A stretch of 64,000 bases of DNA from the NCBI RefSeq assembly GCF_035712445.1, contig NZ_DASTAT010000038.1, positions 1 to 64,000 on the forward strand, read 5' to 3'. The notes beneath the pieces were generated by a model. It had not been told where the DNA came from. It was given only the letters and a program-made list of their open reading frames with translations, and did not search any database. The position numbers were made by a program, and so were the translations under genes. Below are positions 1 to 9,053 of the stretch, piece after piece. Each line of letters starts with the position of its first letter. Positions within the stretch are counted from its first letter, which is position 1. This DNA is from Oligoflexus sp. Lineage in GTDB: Bacteria > Bdellovibrionota_B > Oligoflexia > Oligoflexales > Oligoflexaceae.

Positions 1-83
1 CTGTGGTAGATTTCGACCCCACAGGCAAATAAAAGGGGGATCACGGCCAGGGGACTGAATCGGGTAAGAATCTCGAAGCTCAT
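1..83 (-). CDS. N-terminus of a putative membrane protein (truncated by window edge)
   Basis: An ATG at 83-81 on the minus strand is preceded by a clear AAAGGAGA ribosome binding site about 7 bases upstream. The 27 visible residues begin MSFEILTRFSPLAVIPLLFA and look like the start of a hydrophobic membrane segment. The gene runs off the left edge, so no family can be named. It is divergent from the PLP enzyme gene at 278; the roughly 195 bases between them should hold both promoters. Confidence 0.6.
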   Translation of the reverse strand, partial: MSFEILTRFSPLAVIPLLFACGVEIYH

Positions 84-277
84 GGTAGATTTCTCCTTTG
101 GTGCACGAAGCACTCTGAAAGTCTTGGTGCAAGCAGCATTCCGGTAATTGTGTGCGGAAGTTGTTGATTTTGCGTGTATTTTTTGGCGTAGAAAGCCACA
201 AAAACTGGCGGTTCCCGGCAACAGCTGTGCTGCGCCCGACACAGGCGGAACCGACCCGGAAGCAGGAGGACGAGCCG

Positions 278-1462
278 ATGGATCCCAACGCAATGGCCCC
301 GGAAACCCTTTGCAGTCATATGGAAACCCGGCTGCTGCCACCTGATAATTACGCCTTGGCGACCCCGATTTATCAGAGCGTGAAGTTTGCCGTTGAAGAC
401 TTTGATGAATTGAAACGGATTTTTCGCAATGAACGGACCGGCTATTTCTATTCGCGGCACGGCAATCCCACGGTGGCTCAGCTGGAAAATCTTCTGGCGG
501 AACTGCAGGGTCAGGAAACCGGACTGGCGACGAGCACTGGAATTGCGGCCATTGCGGGCACGCTTCTCAGTCTTCTGAAATCCGGCGATCGGCTGGTCTA
601 TTTCATCGAATCCTATCGACCGACCCGGGTCTTCGCCGAAAAAATCCTCAGGAAGATGGGTGTGCAGTTAACCCGCCTTTCGATTGACGACAAAGCCGGC
701 ATCCAGGCGGCGCTGGCTCTGCCTGATACCAAGGCCGTCATCTTTGAGAGCATGACCAATCCCCAGGTCCGGGCCCCCGACATCGACTTTATCTGCAGCG
801 CCGCCAAACAGCACAAGGTCCTGACCATCCTCGATCACACCTTTGCCGGTATTCAAAAATTCGAAGCCGCCCGCTGTGACGTCGTGATCCATAGCCTCAC
901 CAAATTCGCCAGTGGCCACGGTGATGTCATGGGCGGGATTATTCTGACCAGCAAAGCCCTGCGCCATGAGTTTGAAGAAAACATGATCCTGCTCGGGGCC
1001 ACGCTTGATCCGCATGCGGCCTATCTTATCCTGCGCGGCATGAAGACCTTTCATCTGCGGCGTCGGGCCCAGTGCGACAATGCTTTGGCCCTTGCCACCT
1101 GGCTTGAGAAGCATCCGAAAGTCGACAAGGTCAGCTATCCTGGTCTTCCGAGCCATCCCCAGCATCAGCATTTCCGCGAGACGTATCAGGATTTCGGAAG
1201 TATGCTGCTCTTGAGTTTGAAGAATAAAAATTATCCTATCGAAGAGATGGTGGCCCGGGGCCAGCTTTTTAAATTGGCCGCGAGTCTTGGCTCGACCGAA
1301 TCGCTGATCACCCCTGCGCTCTTTTTCTTCGCCGGGGACCTCAGCGCCGAGGAAAGGATCAAGGCTGGCATCGACGCCACCTCGATTCGTTTATCCATCG
1401 GGATCGAGAATGCTGAGGATCTGATCAGGGATCTGGAGCAGCTCCTGGATCGCGTGAACTGA
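278..1462 (+). CDS. Cys/Met-metabolism PLP-dependent enzyme (cystathionine gamma-synthase/lyase family)
   Basis: This 394-residue protein belongs to the trans-sulfuration PLP family, whose members eliminate, replace or cleave at the gamma or beta carbon of Cys, Met and homoserine derivatives in the cytoplasm. The Schiff-base lysine is K209 in HSLTKFASGHGD, followed by the family's GHGDVMGG stretch; the SRHGNPT motif near residue 60 and the LDHTFAG aspartate near 186 are also present. The start at 278 follows AGGAGG with 8 bases of spacing, whereas an in-frame ATG at 152 lacks a site and adds 42 unrelated residues. The substrate (cystathionine, O-acyl-homoserine or methionine) cannot be fixed by eye. 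The usual YGGTY-type region is replaced by FIESYRPTR, so an atypical substrate is possible. Confidence 0.85.
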   Translation: MDPNAMAPETLCSHMETRLLPPDNYALATPIYQSVKFAVEDFDELKRIFRNERTGYFYSRHGNPTVAQLENLLAELQGQETGLATSTGIAAIAGTLLSLLKSGDRLVYFIESYRPTRVFAEKILRKMGVQLTRLSIDDKAGIQAALALPDTKAVIFESMTNPQVRAPDIDFICSAAKQHKVLTILDHTFAGIQKFEAARCDVVIHSLTKFASGHGDVMGGIILTSKALRHEFEENMILLGATLDPHAAYLILRGMKTFHLRRRAQCDNALALATWLEKHPKVDKVSYPGLPSHPQHQHFRETYQDFGSMLLLSLKNKNYPIEEMVARGQLFKLAASLGSTESLITPALFFFAGDLSAEERIKAGIDATSIRLSIGIENAEDLIRDLEQLLDRVN

Positions 1463-1478
1463 AGGGGCACTTTCCACC

Positions 1479-2846
1479 ATGAATGAAACGCGGGCTTTGA
1501 AAATCGCCTGGTGGGTTCGCTGTTTTTTTGCTTTCGTCGCCGTTTTTTTGCCTTTGGGTCATCCGCATATCTGGAGGCAGGTGGATACGCTGGGTGTGAG
1601 TCTGCGCTACTGGCTGCGCTGGACGGTGGAATCACCCAGTCCCTGGCCTCTGTTGCCTGCTGTCCTGCACAGCGGTGATAGTTCCGGCATCATGGCAATG
1701 GAATGGCCGTTTCTGAATATTCTTACTGCCCCGTTGTTTGCATTCGGACCCGCCTGGGGAACGGCTTTGGCCCGTGGACTGGTGCTCGCGCTCAATCTTG
1801 CTCTGGTGCTTTGGAATATGCGCATCTGGAAAGGCCTGACTCCAGGAGGCGTTGATGCGTCGCGCAGCTTTCGATGGATGCCTCTGATCGGACTTGGGCT
1901 GGTCTTCTTCCCGAAATTCATTCCCGATGTCGTCGCGATGCTTATCGTTCTGGCTGGAACAGGATTCCTCTATCAAAAGAAGGCGCGCGCCGGGGCCGGC
2001 CTGCTTTTGCTTTTCGGGTTTCTGATGAAGCCGACCTCGGTGATCGTCCTGGCTCTTCTCCTGCTGTCACCCACTCTTATCGAAGTGCTCCGCTTCGCCC
2101 TGCCTTCCATTGCAGGCGCCTTTGGGCTGACGGCCTTTTACTACATGAAGGGCACGCGTTGGATACAGTCTCTGGCTGGCGGCGAATCGCTCTATCGCGT
2201 GGAACCGCAAAATCCCTGGACGGCGCTGCGGGAGTTTCTCAGCAACCCGCCTCAGCTCGCTGATCTTTTCCTGCAGGGACTCACCTTCTATGCGGGGCTG
2301 CCTCTTCTTCTTTTTCTTATGATGATCAAACGCGTCCGACCCTTGGGCCATCTCTGGCTCCTGCTTATCCTTCAGGTGCTGGCGATTGCGGTTTTGGATG
2401 GGGCTCATAGTTTTCAGCATAGATACTACTTCATGGGAACATTACCGTTCATTTGTCTGCTGCTGCAGGCTGCCTTGGATGATCTTCGAGCGTCCCCGCA
2501 GGGCCGACCCCTGAGCTGGGTCCTATTCCTTCTCATAGGCGGCAGTGTCCTGACGCAGATGGTCTATGAATGGCGTCCTTTGTATCAAACAACTCCCCCG
2601 GAGCGTTTTATGAGTTTTCGCGATTGCGAGGAACTGAAGGCGCGTCTTCCCGATTGGCCCTGGAATCAAGCGCTCGTGTTCCGCACGGCGCCGCGCCCCT
2701 ATCCTTTGGTTGGGCTTTGTTTTGGCGAGCGTGTAGGCTCAGATCAATCAGCATTCGGGCTCTTCATAGATAGCGATCCTCTGCCGGATGCTTGTAAAGA
2801 AGTGCAAAGAGCCGGTCACGTAATCGCAGCATCCTGCGCTTTTTAA
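1479..2846 (+). CDS. Polytopic membrane protein, probable GT-C type glycosyltransferase (family 39-like)
   Basis: The 455-residue protein has about ten hydrophobic segments. Its first periplasmic loop contains HPHIWRQVDT, close to the H-x-x-RQ-x-D/T signature of family 39/83 polyprenyl-linked sugar transferases, which move sugars from lipid carriers to periplasmic acceptors. It starts 16 bases after the PLP enzyme and is probably cotranscribed with it. The C-terminal 100 residues form a soluble tail with three cysteines. The GT-C assignment rests on one loop motif and overall topology; the acceptor is unknown. Confidence 0.55.
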   Translation: MNETRALKIAWWVRCFFAFVAVFLPLGHPHIWRQVDTLGVSLRYWLRWTVESPSPWPLLPAVLHSGDSSGIMAMEWPFLNILTAPLFAFGPAWGTALARGLVLALNLALVLWNMRIWKGLTPGGVDASRSFRWMPLIGLGLVFFPKFIPDVVAMLIVLAGTGFLYQKKARAGAGLLLLFGFLMKPTSVIVLALLLLSPTLIEVLRFALPSIAGAFGLTAFYYMKGTRWIQSLAGGESLYRVEPQNPWTALREFLSNPPQLADLFLQGLTFYAGLPLLLFLMMIKRVRPLGHLWLLLILQVLAIAVLDGAHSFQHRYYFMGTLPFICLLLQAALDDLRASPQGRPLSWVLFLLIGGSVLTQMVYEWRPLYQTTPPERFMSFRDCEELKARLPDWPWNQALVFRTAPRPYPLVGLCFGERVGSDQSAFGLFIDSDPLPDACKEVQRAGHVIAASCAF

Positions 2847-3047
2847 TGGGTTTCTCATGCGGTTTCTCTGAATGGCGGCTGCATGAGTTTTCGCGTGACA
2901 CCGTATGAAAAAACGAACAGGGGCTTCCATCATAGCATGCGAAACGCAGCGTGGAACGCATGCGCACGCGAACCCTTCGACTTTGGACCCTGATTTGCAT
3001 AACCCTCCTCGTCGGCATCGAGCCATTCCATGACAAGGAGACAAATC

Positions 3048-4184
3048 ATGCAAACCGGAAGCAGAACCCTAATCGGCGTATTTTCGGACCTGACAGATGC
3101 AAAACGTGCCACTGACGAACTCCGCGCTCTCGGAATCTCCCAAGTGCGCCTTGTTGAAAATGATCAGGACGCGACATTCACCGGAACTGCCGAGCGCCAA
3201 GGCGCCAGCAGCACCGATAGCTATAGTTCAGAAGTTCCGCATAAAAAAACCGGAATCGGTGCGTTCTTCGCCCGTCTTTTCGGCTTCGATGATGATCATG
3301 AGCGCACGTCCTTTAATTTGAATCGTGATTCGGAAGCCTATTTCCAGGAAGCTTATGATCGCAAGCATCACCTTGTGATCGTGGAAGACTGCAGTGACCT
3401 TGCTGTCTGCCGCGAAGTCATCACCCGCTTCGGCGGTGAAGTCGAAGACCAGGGCAGCCGCTATTACGAAACCGAACGCTATCGCGACCGCGATCTGACG
3501 TCCAGCAGCCTGGGCATGGACAGTGATTCCTCGCTGTCAGGCTCGCGCGTGGGCATGGATGCATCGTGGGGAGCGAACGATCGTTCGAACCTGGATCGCG
3601 ATTCCACACTGACCAGCAGCCGCGGTGATTTCTCGGCTGATTCGAGCCTCTCTCGGAATCGGATGGACTACGACCGCAGCGAAACTCTTTCAGGAGCCCG
3701 GTTGGACTCCGACATCGACACCAACCTGGATTCTGAGCGCGTCATGGAACTGCGTGAGGAACAGCTGGATGTGCGTACCGAGCGCATGCAGACTGGTGAA
3801 GTCTCACTTCGCAAAGAGATCATCACGGAAAATCGGACCATTGAAGTGCCGGTAACGCGCGAAGAAATCGTGGTGGAACGCCGCAATCTGGATGGTGTGC
3901 CCCGCGAAGGTTCGCTGGACGCCGCAGGCCTTGACACGGATCAGAAAGAAATCCGCATCCCTGTCAGCGAAGAGTTCGTGCACATCGACAAGAAAGTGGT
4001 GCCGCGCGAAGAGATTCGCGTTTCGAAAGAAAAGATCACCGATACCAAAAGGGTGTCGGAGGATGTTCGCCGCGAGGAAGCTCAGGTGGATTCGGATGGT
4101 AAAGTGGCCATCAAGGATCGCCGTGACAATACGCGCGCTCCCTTGAGCACCCGCGATCAGGATAAGATCCAGCCCGGTATCTGA
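3048..4184 (+). CDS. DUF2382 (YsnF/AvaK-type) stress protein with N-terminal YflT-like domain
   Basis: The 378-residue protein has three parts. Residues 5-125 resemble the general-stress YflT/17M domain (TLIGVFSDLTDAKRATDEL). Residues about 140-230 are a low-complexity Ser/Asp/Arg linker with a repeating D-S-S-L-S-x-x-R pattern. Residues 235-350 are two tandem, very charged DUF2382 units (VPVTREEIVVERR, IPVSEEFVHIDKKVV). Such proteins are linked to desiccation or general stress but have no known reaction. The start at 3048 has CAAGGAG 7 bases upstream; an ATG at 3030 has no site. A terminator follows. Confidence 0.8.
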   Translation: MQTGSRTLIGVFSDLTDAKRATDELRALGISQVRLVENDQDATFTGTAERQGASSTDSYSSEVPHKKTGIGAFFARLFGFDDDHERTSFNLNRDSEAYFQEAYDRKHHLVIVEDCSDLAVCREVITRFGGEVEDQGSRYYETERYRDRDLTSSSLGMDSDSSLSGSRVGMDASWGANDRSNLDRDSTLTSSRGDFSADSSLSRNRMDYDRSETLSGARLDSDIDTNLDSERVMELREEQLDVRTERMQTGEVSLRKEIITENRTIEVPVTREEIVVERRNLDGVPREGSLDAAGLDTDQKEIRIPVSEEFVHIDKKVVPREEIRVSKEKITDTKRVSEDVRREEAQVDSDGKVAIKDRRDNTRAPLSTRDQDKIQPGI

Positions 4185-4222
4185 AGGGACACACACGCCC
4201 ATTCGGACGCTTGAACGGGAAG

Positions 4223-4248
4223 AAGGAGCCGCGATGCGGTTCCTTTTT
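4223..4248 (+). terminator. Rho-independent terminator of the DUF2382 gene
   Basis: A 9-bp stem, AGGAGCCGC paired with GCGGTTCCT (one G-U), with a 3-base loop, runs into TTTTCC. It lies between convergent genes ending at 4184 and 4258. Confidence 0.75.
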
Positions 4249-4257
4249 CCTATTCTA

Positions 4258-7200
4258 TCAGTTGGCCTGCAGTAATTTCAGGTGATGGATGCCGCGCCGG
4301 GGGAAGTTCTGGCTGTTGATATTTTTCGCCATGAATTTAACGCAGTCCACGGCCACATCATTCTGGAAGGCGATCGAGCCGGTGGTCCCGAGCGGGCTGG
4401 TGATTTTGAAGGTCTTGGTGGTGAAGTCAAGATCGACATTGATAGAGGCCTGACCGCTATTGACCGTTCCGAGGGTCGTGGTCGTGCCATTGGCCAGCCG
4501 ATAGCCGAGGCTGTTTTCGCTCGTCATGCCTGCATTCACGCCACCCCATACAAGATTCACGGCGATGCCTGATTCGTTGCTGCTGTCATTGTCCATGAGA
4601 TCGCAGCGTCCGAGTTGGAAGCGCAGCTGATAGTCATTGGACAGAGTTCCTGTCCTTTGCAGGTCCATATAAAAAGAGGCACTCAAAGTTCCCGATCTTT
4701 GTATGGGGAAACTGTTCCGCGCCTGCACCATGCTGTCGAAAGTTTCGAACCGCAGCTGCTGGCCATCGGTGCTGATGGCGGAGGCGGTGGCTTCCGTTTC
4801 TCTCCAGCCATTGCCAACGGTATTGCTGGCGTTTCTTTGGAAGGAATCATAGAAGAGGGACGCTGGATTTTGCAGCGCCCAATCAATGTTGCGATCAATG
4901 CGAGCGAAGCCCGCCGCACTGAAATCGCCGTTGCTGGCCGGATAAAAGGTACCGAGACGCCGGCCTGGAGCGATCAGGCCACCGGGCATGTAGTTATCCG
5001 CGTCGTAACCAAATTCCAGGATCTGACTCGTGGAGTTGGTGGCCGACGAAAATGTTTGAACGTTACTGTCATTATTCGTCACAAAGCTCATCTTGCTGCT
5101 ATAAGTATAAACCGTCAGGTTGCCGAGGGCGTAACCGCTGTTCATATAGCTGCTGTTTTCCAGAATTCGGATGGCGGAGGAGCTGCCTGTGGCTCCTGTC
5201 GCCGACCTGCCTGCTATCATTTTCATATCATCATAGAGGCCGCGGTCCCAGATTATGACAGGAAGTTTGACATCCCTATACTTTGTCAAAACCGACGCTG
5301 GTCGCACCGAGGCGCTCACCGTTACAAGGTCTTTGCCCAAGGCCTGGCTGGTGGAGGACACGCCGTCGTCAATCAGTGTAACCGTGAAGCCTTTGGCAAT
5401 GAGCCGGCTTCTAAAGTCGATATCCATGTTGGGTAGATTGTTCGGCGAGGCCACGATGAAGATGGCCTCGGGCTGAACCAGAATGCGAATTTCCGCGCTG
5501 GCGCTCGGACCCGCGCTGTCGTTGGCCCGGAACGTAAAGGTATCGTGGCCTTTGAACCCCGTGTTGGGCGTATAGGTCAGATTCGGTGCGTTCCCGCTCA
5601 AGGTTCCGAAGACCGGGCCTTTATCGACCGTATAGGTCTTCGTTCCGCTTCCGCCCACAGCGCTCAGCGTGATCGTCCGCGCTGTGTTCAGAGCTGTGGT
5701 AACGGTTTGACTTTCCGCAATGAGTGGATTCGCGGAAGCTTCCAGAGCCACCGTCTGCATAAGGGTCTGGCTGCCATTCGAATAGGTGAACGTCAGCGAG
5801 GAGCTGACGGCTGCTGCACTGGCCGAGGTATAGGCGATCACAACCGTGCAGGATGCGCCTGCGGCTAAACTTGTTGTGCAGGAACCGCCGGTGCCGGGAA
5901 AACTCCCACCAGCATAGCCGAAACTCGTCGAGCCGAAGGTCATGACAAGGCTGCTGAGCGTGCCGCCACCGATGTTTTCCAGGACTATGTGTTTTTTCGC
6001 GGGCGTGCCGCTGGCCACCGTTCCGAAATCAAAGCGTCGACCGAGGCTGGTCTTGAGATAACCGACATTGGCGCCTGTGCCCTGAAGGGTCAGGTTCAGG
6101 TTCTGCGTATTCACTCCATCAAAGTAGCTGAAAACAAGGGCATTGCTGTAAGCGCTCAGAGCGGTCGGGTTGAAACCAAGAACAAGCGTGCAGCTGCTGC
6201 CTGGATTCAAGCTCGTGCTGCAGGTTCCGCCCTCACCCGGATAGCCGGTGGGGAAATAGAAGGGGCTCGTCAGGCCTGAAACCAATTGCAAGGCCGAGGC
6301 GGCGACCGTCCCCGTATTGGTGACGATGACGGGAAGATCATGCGGCAGATTCAAGGCGCGTGATCCAAAATTCAACGTAGGCGTGTTCAGGCCCAGCACT
6401 GCGACATCATTATCCAGGATTCCAAGGGTCAGAGGCGTGGCCTTGGACATGTAGGCTCCGAGGCCAAGGTCGACGATCAAGGTCTCCAGTGGCTCCAAGG
6501 TCGTATCATCCACGGCGGAAACTGTGAAGCTGACCTGGGATTGGCCATCCAGGAATTGAAGAGTGTTGGGCAGAGCATTGGTATCCACGCCGCGGATGGC
6601 CGTGCCTGAGTAGGCAAGATTCACGGTCAGCGCACCAACCGACGGCACCGCTCTTTGCACCGTGAAGGTCGCAGTCAAGGAACCGCCTTCTGAAATTTCC
6701 GTGCGGTTCACGCTCAAGCCGAGTTCATATATGGGGACGACCTTGTCGGTCCCTTGCTCGTTTTCCGTCAGGATGAAACCAACAGCATAGCTGGGAGCGT
6801 CCAGGAGTGCGGGCAGCTGGCTCTGTACGACGGCGAATATCGTTTTGCCATTGGTGCTCTGCAGGCTTGTGCGGGCATTGAGCTGCGTATCAAAACTCTG
6901 GCCGAGGGGCAGGACATAATTCACGCCCGCGACTTTCACGCGCTGGAGTCCAATCACGCAGCCGCGATCGAATTTATAAAGCTGAATGGTCTGCGGGCCC
7001 GTTGCGCTATAGGTCGCAGCATTGCCGCTGGCGCAACCGCTCAGGCGGTAGTCGACTTCCTCGATGGCGGAGACCAGGGCCATGATGGTCCGCGACGAAG
7101 AGCCCGAGCCCATCATCACGCCGAGCTGCACTTCGACATCAGCCTTGGCTTTTCCCATTTCGCTTTGCTTGGACAGGGTGGTGGTCGTCGTTCCGTCTTC

Positions 7201-7311
7201 AGACACGGCTTCAGGAGCCACCTGCGACTGCTGAGGAAAGCAGCCAGCAAGGAGCGAGGCCAGGATCAATCCCAGCCAAACCTTACTTCGTGGTTTCTGA
7301 AGTAGAGACAT
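4258..7311 (-). CDS. Large surface lipoprotein with Calx-beta and choice-of-anchor D domains
   Basis: This 1017-residue protein begins with a lipoprotein signal (LILASLLAGC, lipidated Cys24). About residues 200-303 form a Calx-beta domain (ISEGGSLTATF then LEPLETLIVDLG). Two choice-of-anchor D beta-sandwich repeats follow at about 310-415 and 420-530, each with a GGTC/SC...L-x-x-G-x-SC pair. A cadherin/Ig-like unit (YTPNTGFKGHDTFTF) is at about 535-615, and the last 400 residues are unlike any family I know. ATG 7311 has GAGG six bases upstream; the longer TTG-started reading is rejected because it delays the signal peptide. It probably sits in the outer membrane as an adhesin or matrix protein. 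Confidence 0.8.
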   Translation of the reverse strand: MSLLQKPRSKVWLGLILASLLAGCFPQQSQVAPEAVSEDGTTTTTLSKQSEMGKAKADVEVQLGVMMGSGSSSRTIMALVSAIEEVDYRLSGCASGNAATYSATGPQTIQLYKFDRGCVIGLQRVKVAGVNYVLPLGQSFDTQLNARTSLQSTNGKTIFAVVQSQLPALLDAPSYAVGFILTENEQGTDKVVPIYELGLSVNRTEISEGGSLTATFTVQRAVPSVGALTVNLAYSGTAIRGVDTNALPNTLQFLDGQSQVSFTVSAVDDTTLEPLETLIVDLGLGAYMSKATPLTLGILDNDVAVLGLNTPTLNFGSRALNLPHDLPVIVTNTGTVAASALQLVSGLTSPFYFPTGYPGEGGTCSTSLNPGSSCTLVLGFNPTALSAYSNALVFSYFDGVNTQNLNLTLQGTGANVGYLKTSLGRRFDFGTVASGTPAKKHIVLENIGGGTLSSLVMTFGSTSFGYAGGSFPGTGGSCTTSLAAGASCTVVIAYTSASAAAVSSSLTFTYSNGSQTLMQTVALEASANPLIAESQTVTTALNTARTITLSAVGGSGTKTYTVDKGPVFGTLSGNAPNLTYTPNTGFKGHDTFTFRANDSAGPSASAEIRILVQPEAIFIVASPNNLPNMDIDFRSRLIAKGFTVTLIDDGVSSTSQALGKDLVTVSASVRPASVLTKYRDVKLPVIIWDRGLYDDMKMIAGRSATGATGSSSAIRILENSSYMNSGYALGNLTVYTYSSKMSFVTNNDSNVQTFSSATNSTSQILEFGYDADNYMPGGLIAPGRRLGTFYPASNGDFSAAGFARIDRNIDWALQNPASLFYDSFQRNASNTVGNGWRETEATASAISTDGQQLRFETFDSMVQARNSFPIQRSGTLSASFYMDLQRTGTLSNDYQLRFQLGRCDLMDNDSSNESGIAVNLVWGGVNAGMTSENSLGYRLANGTTTTLGTVNSGQASINVDLDFTTKTFKITSPLGTTGSIAFQNDVAVDCVKFMAKNINSQNFPRRGIHHLKLLQAN

Positions 7312-7498
7312 TCTTAACCTCGTCCGCTTAGAGTATCCTTCGGCAATCCTGGGTAGGACTGAAAAAGAATTCAAAAATAAGTGAAAAGGTTAAGTCTTAC
7401 AGGTTCTTACGTAGAATGTCGTGCGGGTATTAAATTCCGGCCCTCGGTCGGAAGTATTAGGAATTTTCCTTGGCTTCTTACTGAAGGGCAGAATCGTT

Positions 7499-8092
7499 TC
7501 AGAGGATCGCATACTGAATGGGTTTGAACGCATAGTTGTTCGACTGCTCCGCTGAGCAGGCTGTCAAGCCCACGATCAGATCCATTTCCGCACGGATGAT
7601 AATGGAATCTCCGGCGCGACTCTTCGGTGGTTCGACTTTAAGTTCGCCGGTCTGGCCATCTATAACCACGTTCATGAAAACGTTGAAGGTCACAGGGATG
7701 GCATCACCATGGATGCCAAAGGGAGCGAGCGCTTCCACAAGGTTGCCAAAGCAGCCGCGATGCGGCTTTTCATGGCCGTAGATGATGCGAAAGGTGTCCT
7801 GGCTACATGGCGTTAAAAGAAAGTCATGACGTCCCACGGTATCTTCGATCATGTGGAACATAACGCGGCTGCGATTGGAATAGAAGGCATCGCCTTTGGT
7901 CAGAAAGAGGCGGCTTGCATAATCCAGGGTACGGCCCGAGGAAAGGTGTTCAGCCTTGTCAGCCGCGTTGAAGCAGATGAGATCGCAGACCTGCTCTCCA
8001 TGCGGATCTATGATTTTCAGTTCCTGCCCGGCTTTTAAGGTGAAGGCCGTTCCGCTGCGGGGAAGAATGGTGCTGGTTCTCTCAGTGAGCAT
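7499..8092 (-). CDS. DUF1989 / urea-carboxylase-associated family protein
   Basis: The 197-residue protein matches the DUF1989 family: FTLKAGQELKIIDPHGEQVC, DYASRLFLTKGD, LLTPCSQDTF, GCFGNLVEAL and FNVFMNV follow in the expected order, with conserved Cys and His suited to metal binding. Family members act next to urea or guanidine carboxylases, and two are known as carboxyguanidine deiminase subunits. The ATG at 8092 lies 11 bases inside the upstream gene and has AAAGG about 9 bases before it, so translation is probably coupled. No carboxylase gene is nearby, so the substrate is open. Confidence 0.85.
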   Translation of the reverse strand: MLTERTSTILPRSGTAFTLKAGQELKIIDPHGEQVCDLICFNAADKAEHLSSGRTLDYASRLFLTKGDAFYSNRSRVMFHMIEDTVGRHDFLLTPCSQDTFRIIYGHEKPHRGCFGNLVEALAPFGIHGDAIPVTFNVFMNVVIDGQTGELKVEPPKSRAGDSIIIRAEMDLIVGLTACSAEQSNNYAFKPIQYAIL

Positions 8093-8768
8093 GTTTTTCA
8101 GCCTTTTTCTTATGGAAAGGGCAGGTCCAGGCCCCTTCGATGTTGCGGCCACTGTATTGGATCGCTTCCGAGCGCGTGCCAAAGTCAAGCAACATGGGAT
8201 TGACCGATCCAGCCAGGGCCGTGTCACGCCTCCGAATGATCTGCCGCATGGTATGATAGCGACCATCGGCGCGCAAGCGTTCAAACTGCTCATGCAGATT
8301 AAACACCAGAGCCGGATAGGGAAGACGCCGGGCCGGACGCGAGGCGCCGGGATGCATACCCACGATATAAAAGGCCTTGCCCGCAAGGCTGAAACTGAAA
8401 TTTTTATCGTCGGGATCGTCGCTCACCGATTCATCCCAGTCGGCGTCGTCGAGTTCATGAAGACTGTTCAGTCTGTTCCAAAGAGCTTTTTCAAACTGCT
8501 CCTCGGTCAAAGAAGGTGTCTCGGGAAACGCGGCAATGAAACTCCGGAAGCCGGGGCCGGATTCCCCGTTGCGATGGGAATCATCGTTGCGACAATTTTG
8601 AATATAGGTCTTGAGGCTCTCAAGGAGAGCCTGGTCATCATCGGCGGAAAGCAGCGATTGACCTTCGAAGATTTCAATCTGAGCCTTGGACAGCGCGGTC
8701 TTGGCTCCGACGCAGGGAAAGGCTTTGTGACCAATATACTCTTCGATGTTTTGTTTTAAACTGTGCAT
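8082..8768 (-). CDS. YqcI/YcgG family heme-dependent oxygenase-like protein (GntA-like)
   Basis: The 228-residue protein carries the hallmarks of the YqcI/YcgG family in order: AFPCVGAKTAL near the N-terminus, GMHPGASRPARRLPYPALVF, QFERLRADGRY, IRRRDTALAGSVNPML, SEAIQYSGRN and a terminal TCPFH. GntA, a characterised member, is a heme enzyme that N-hydroxylates a guanidine-bearing arginine derivative. I chose ATG 8768, which has GAGAGG 6 bases upstream; ATG 8774 would touch that site. It overlaps the DUF1989 gene by 11 bases, so the two form a tight two-gene operon, plausibly acting on a guanidino compound (inference). Confidence 0.85.
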   Translation of the reverse strand: MHSLKQNIEEYIGHKAFPCVGAKTALSKAQIEIFEGQSLLSADDDQALLESLKTYIQNCRNDDSHRNGESGPGFRSFIAAFPETPSLTEEQFEKALWNRLNSLHELDDADWDESVSDDPDDKNFSFSLAGKAFYIVGMHPGASRPARRLPYPALVFNLHEQFERLRADGRYHTMRQIIRRRDTALAGSVNPMLLDFGTRSEAIQYSGRNIEGAWTCPFHKKKAEKHAH

Positions 8769-9053
8769 GGACATCCTCTCTATGCAAGGACCAACAGCGT
8801 ATCCTTCGCAAGAAGCATTCCTTCGCAAAAAACGGATAACCTGCTTGAAAAACTCACGTGCGGGACTTTAACAACATGGGGTCGTGAGACGACAGAGCGA
8901 AGGTCTGAGCCTGCACAGAGAAAAATATGTCAAAAGTTCGTGATTAGGAAAAAATAATATCGTAAAATCAATGTGTTGAAAAATAATTACGAACAGGCTG
9001 CAATATTTTCGCGAATAATCCGTTGTATAGAACGAATGATCACGGAGGCCTTC

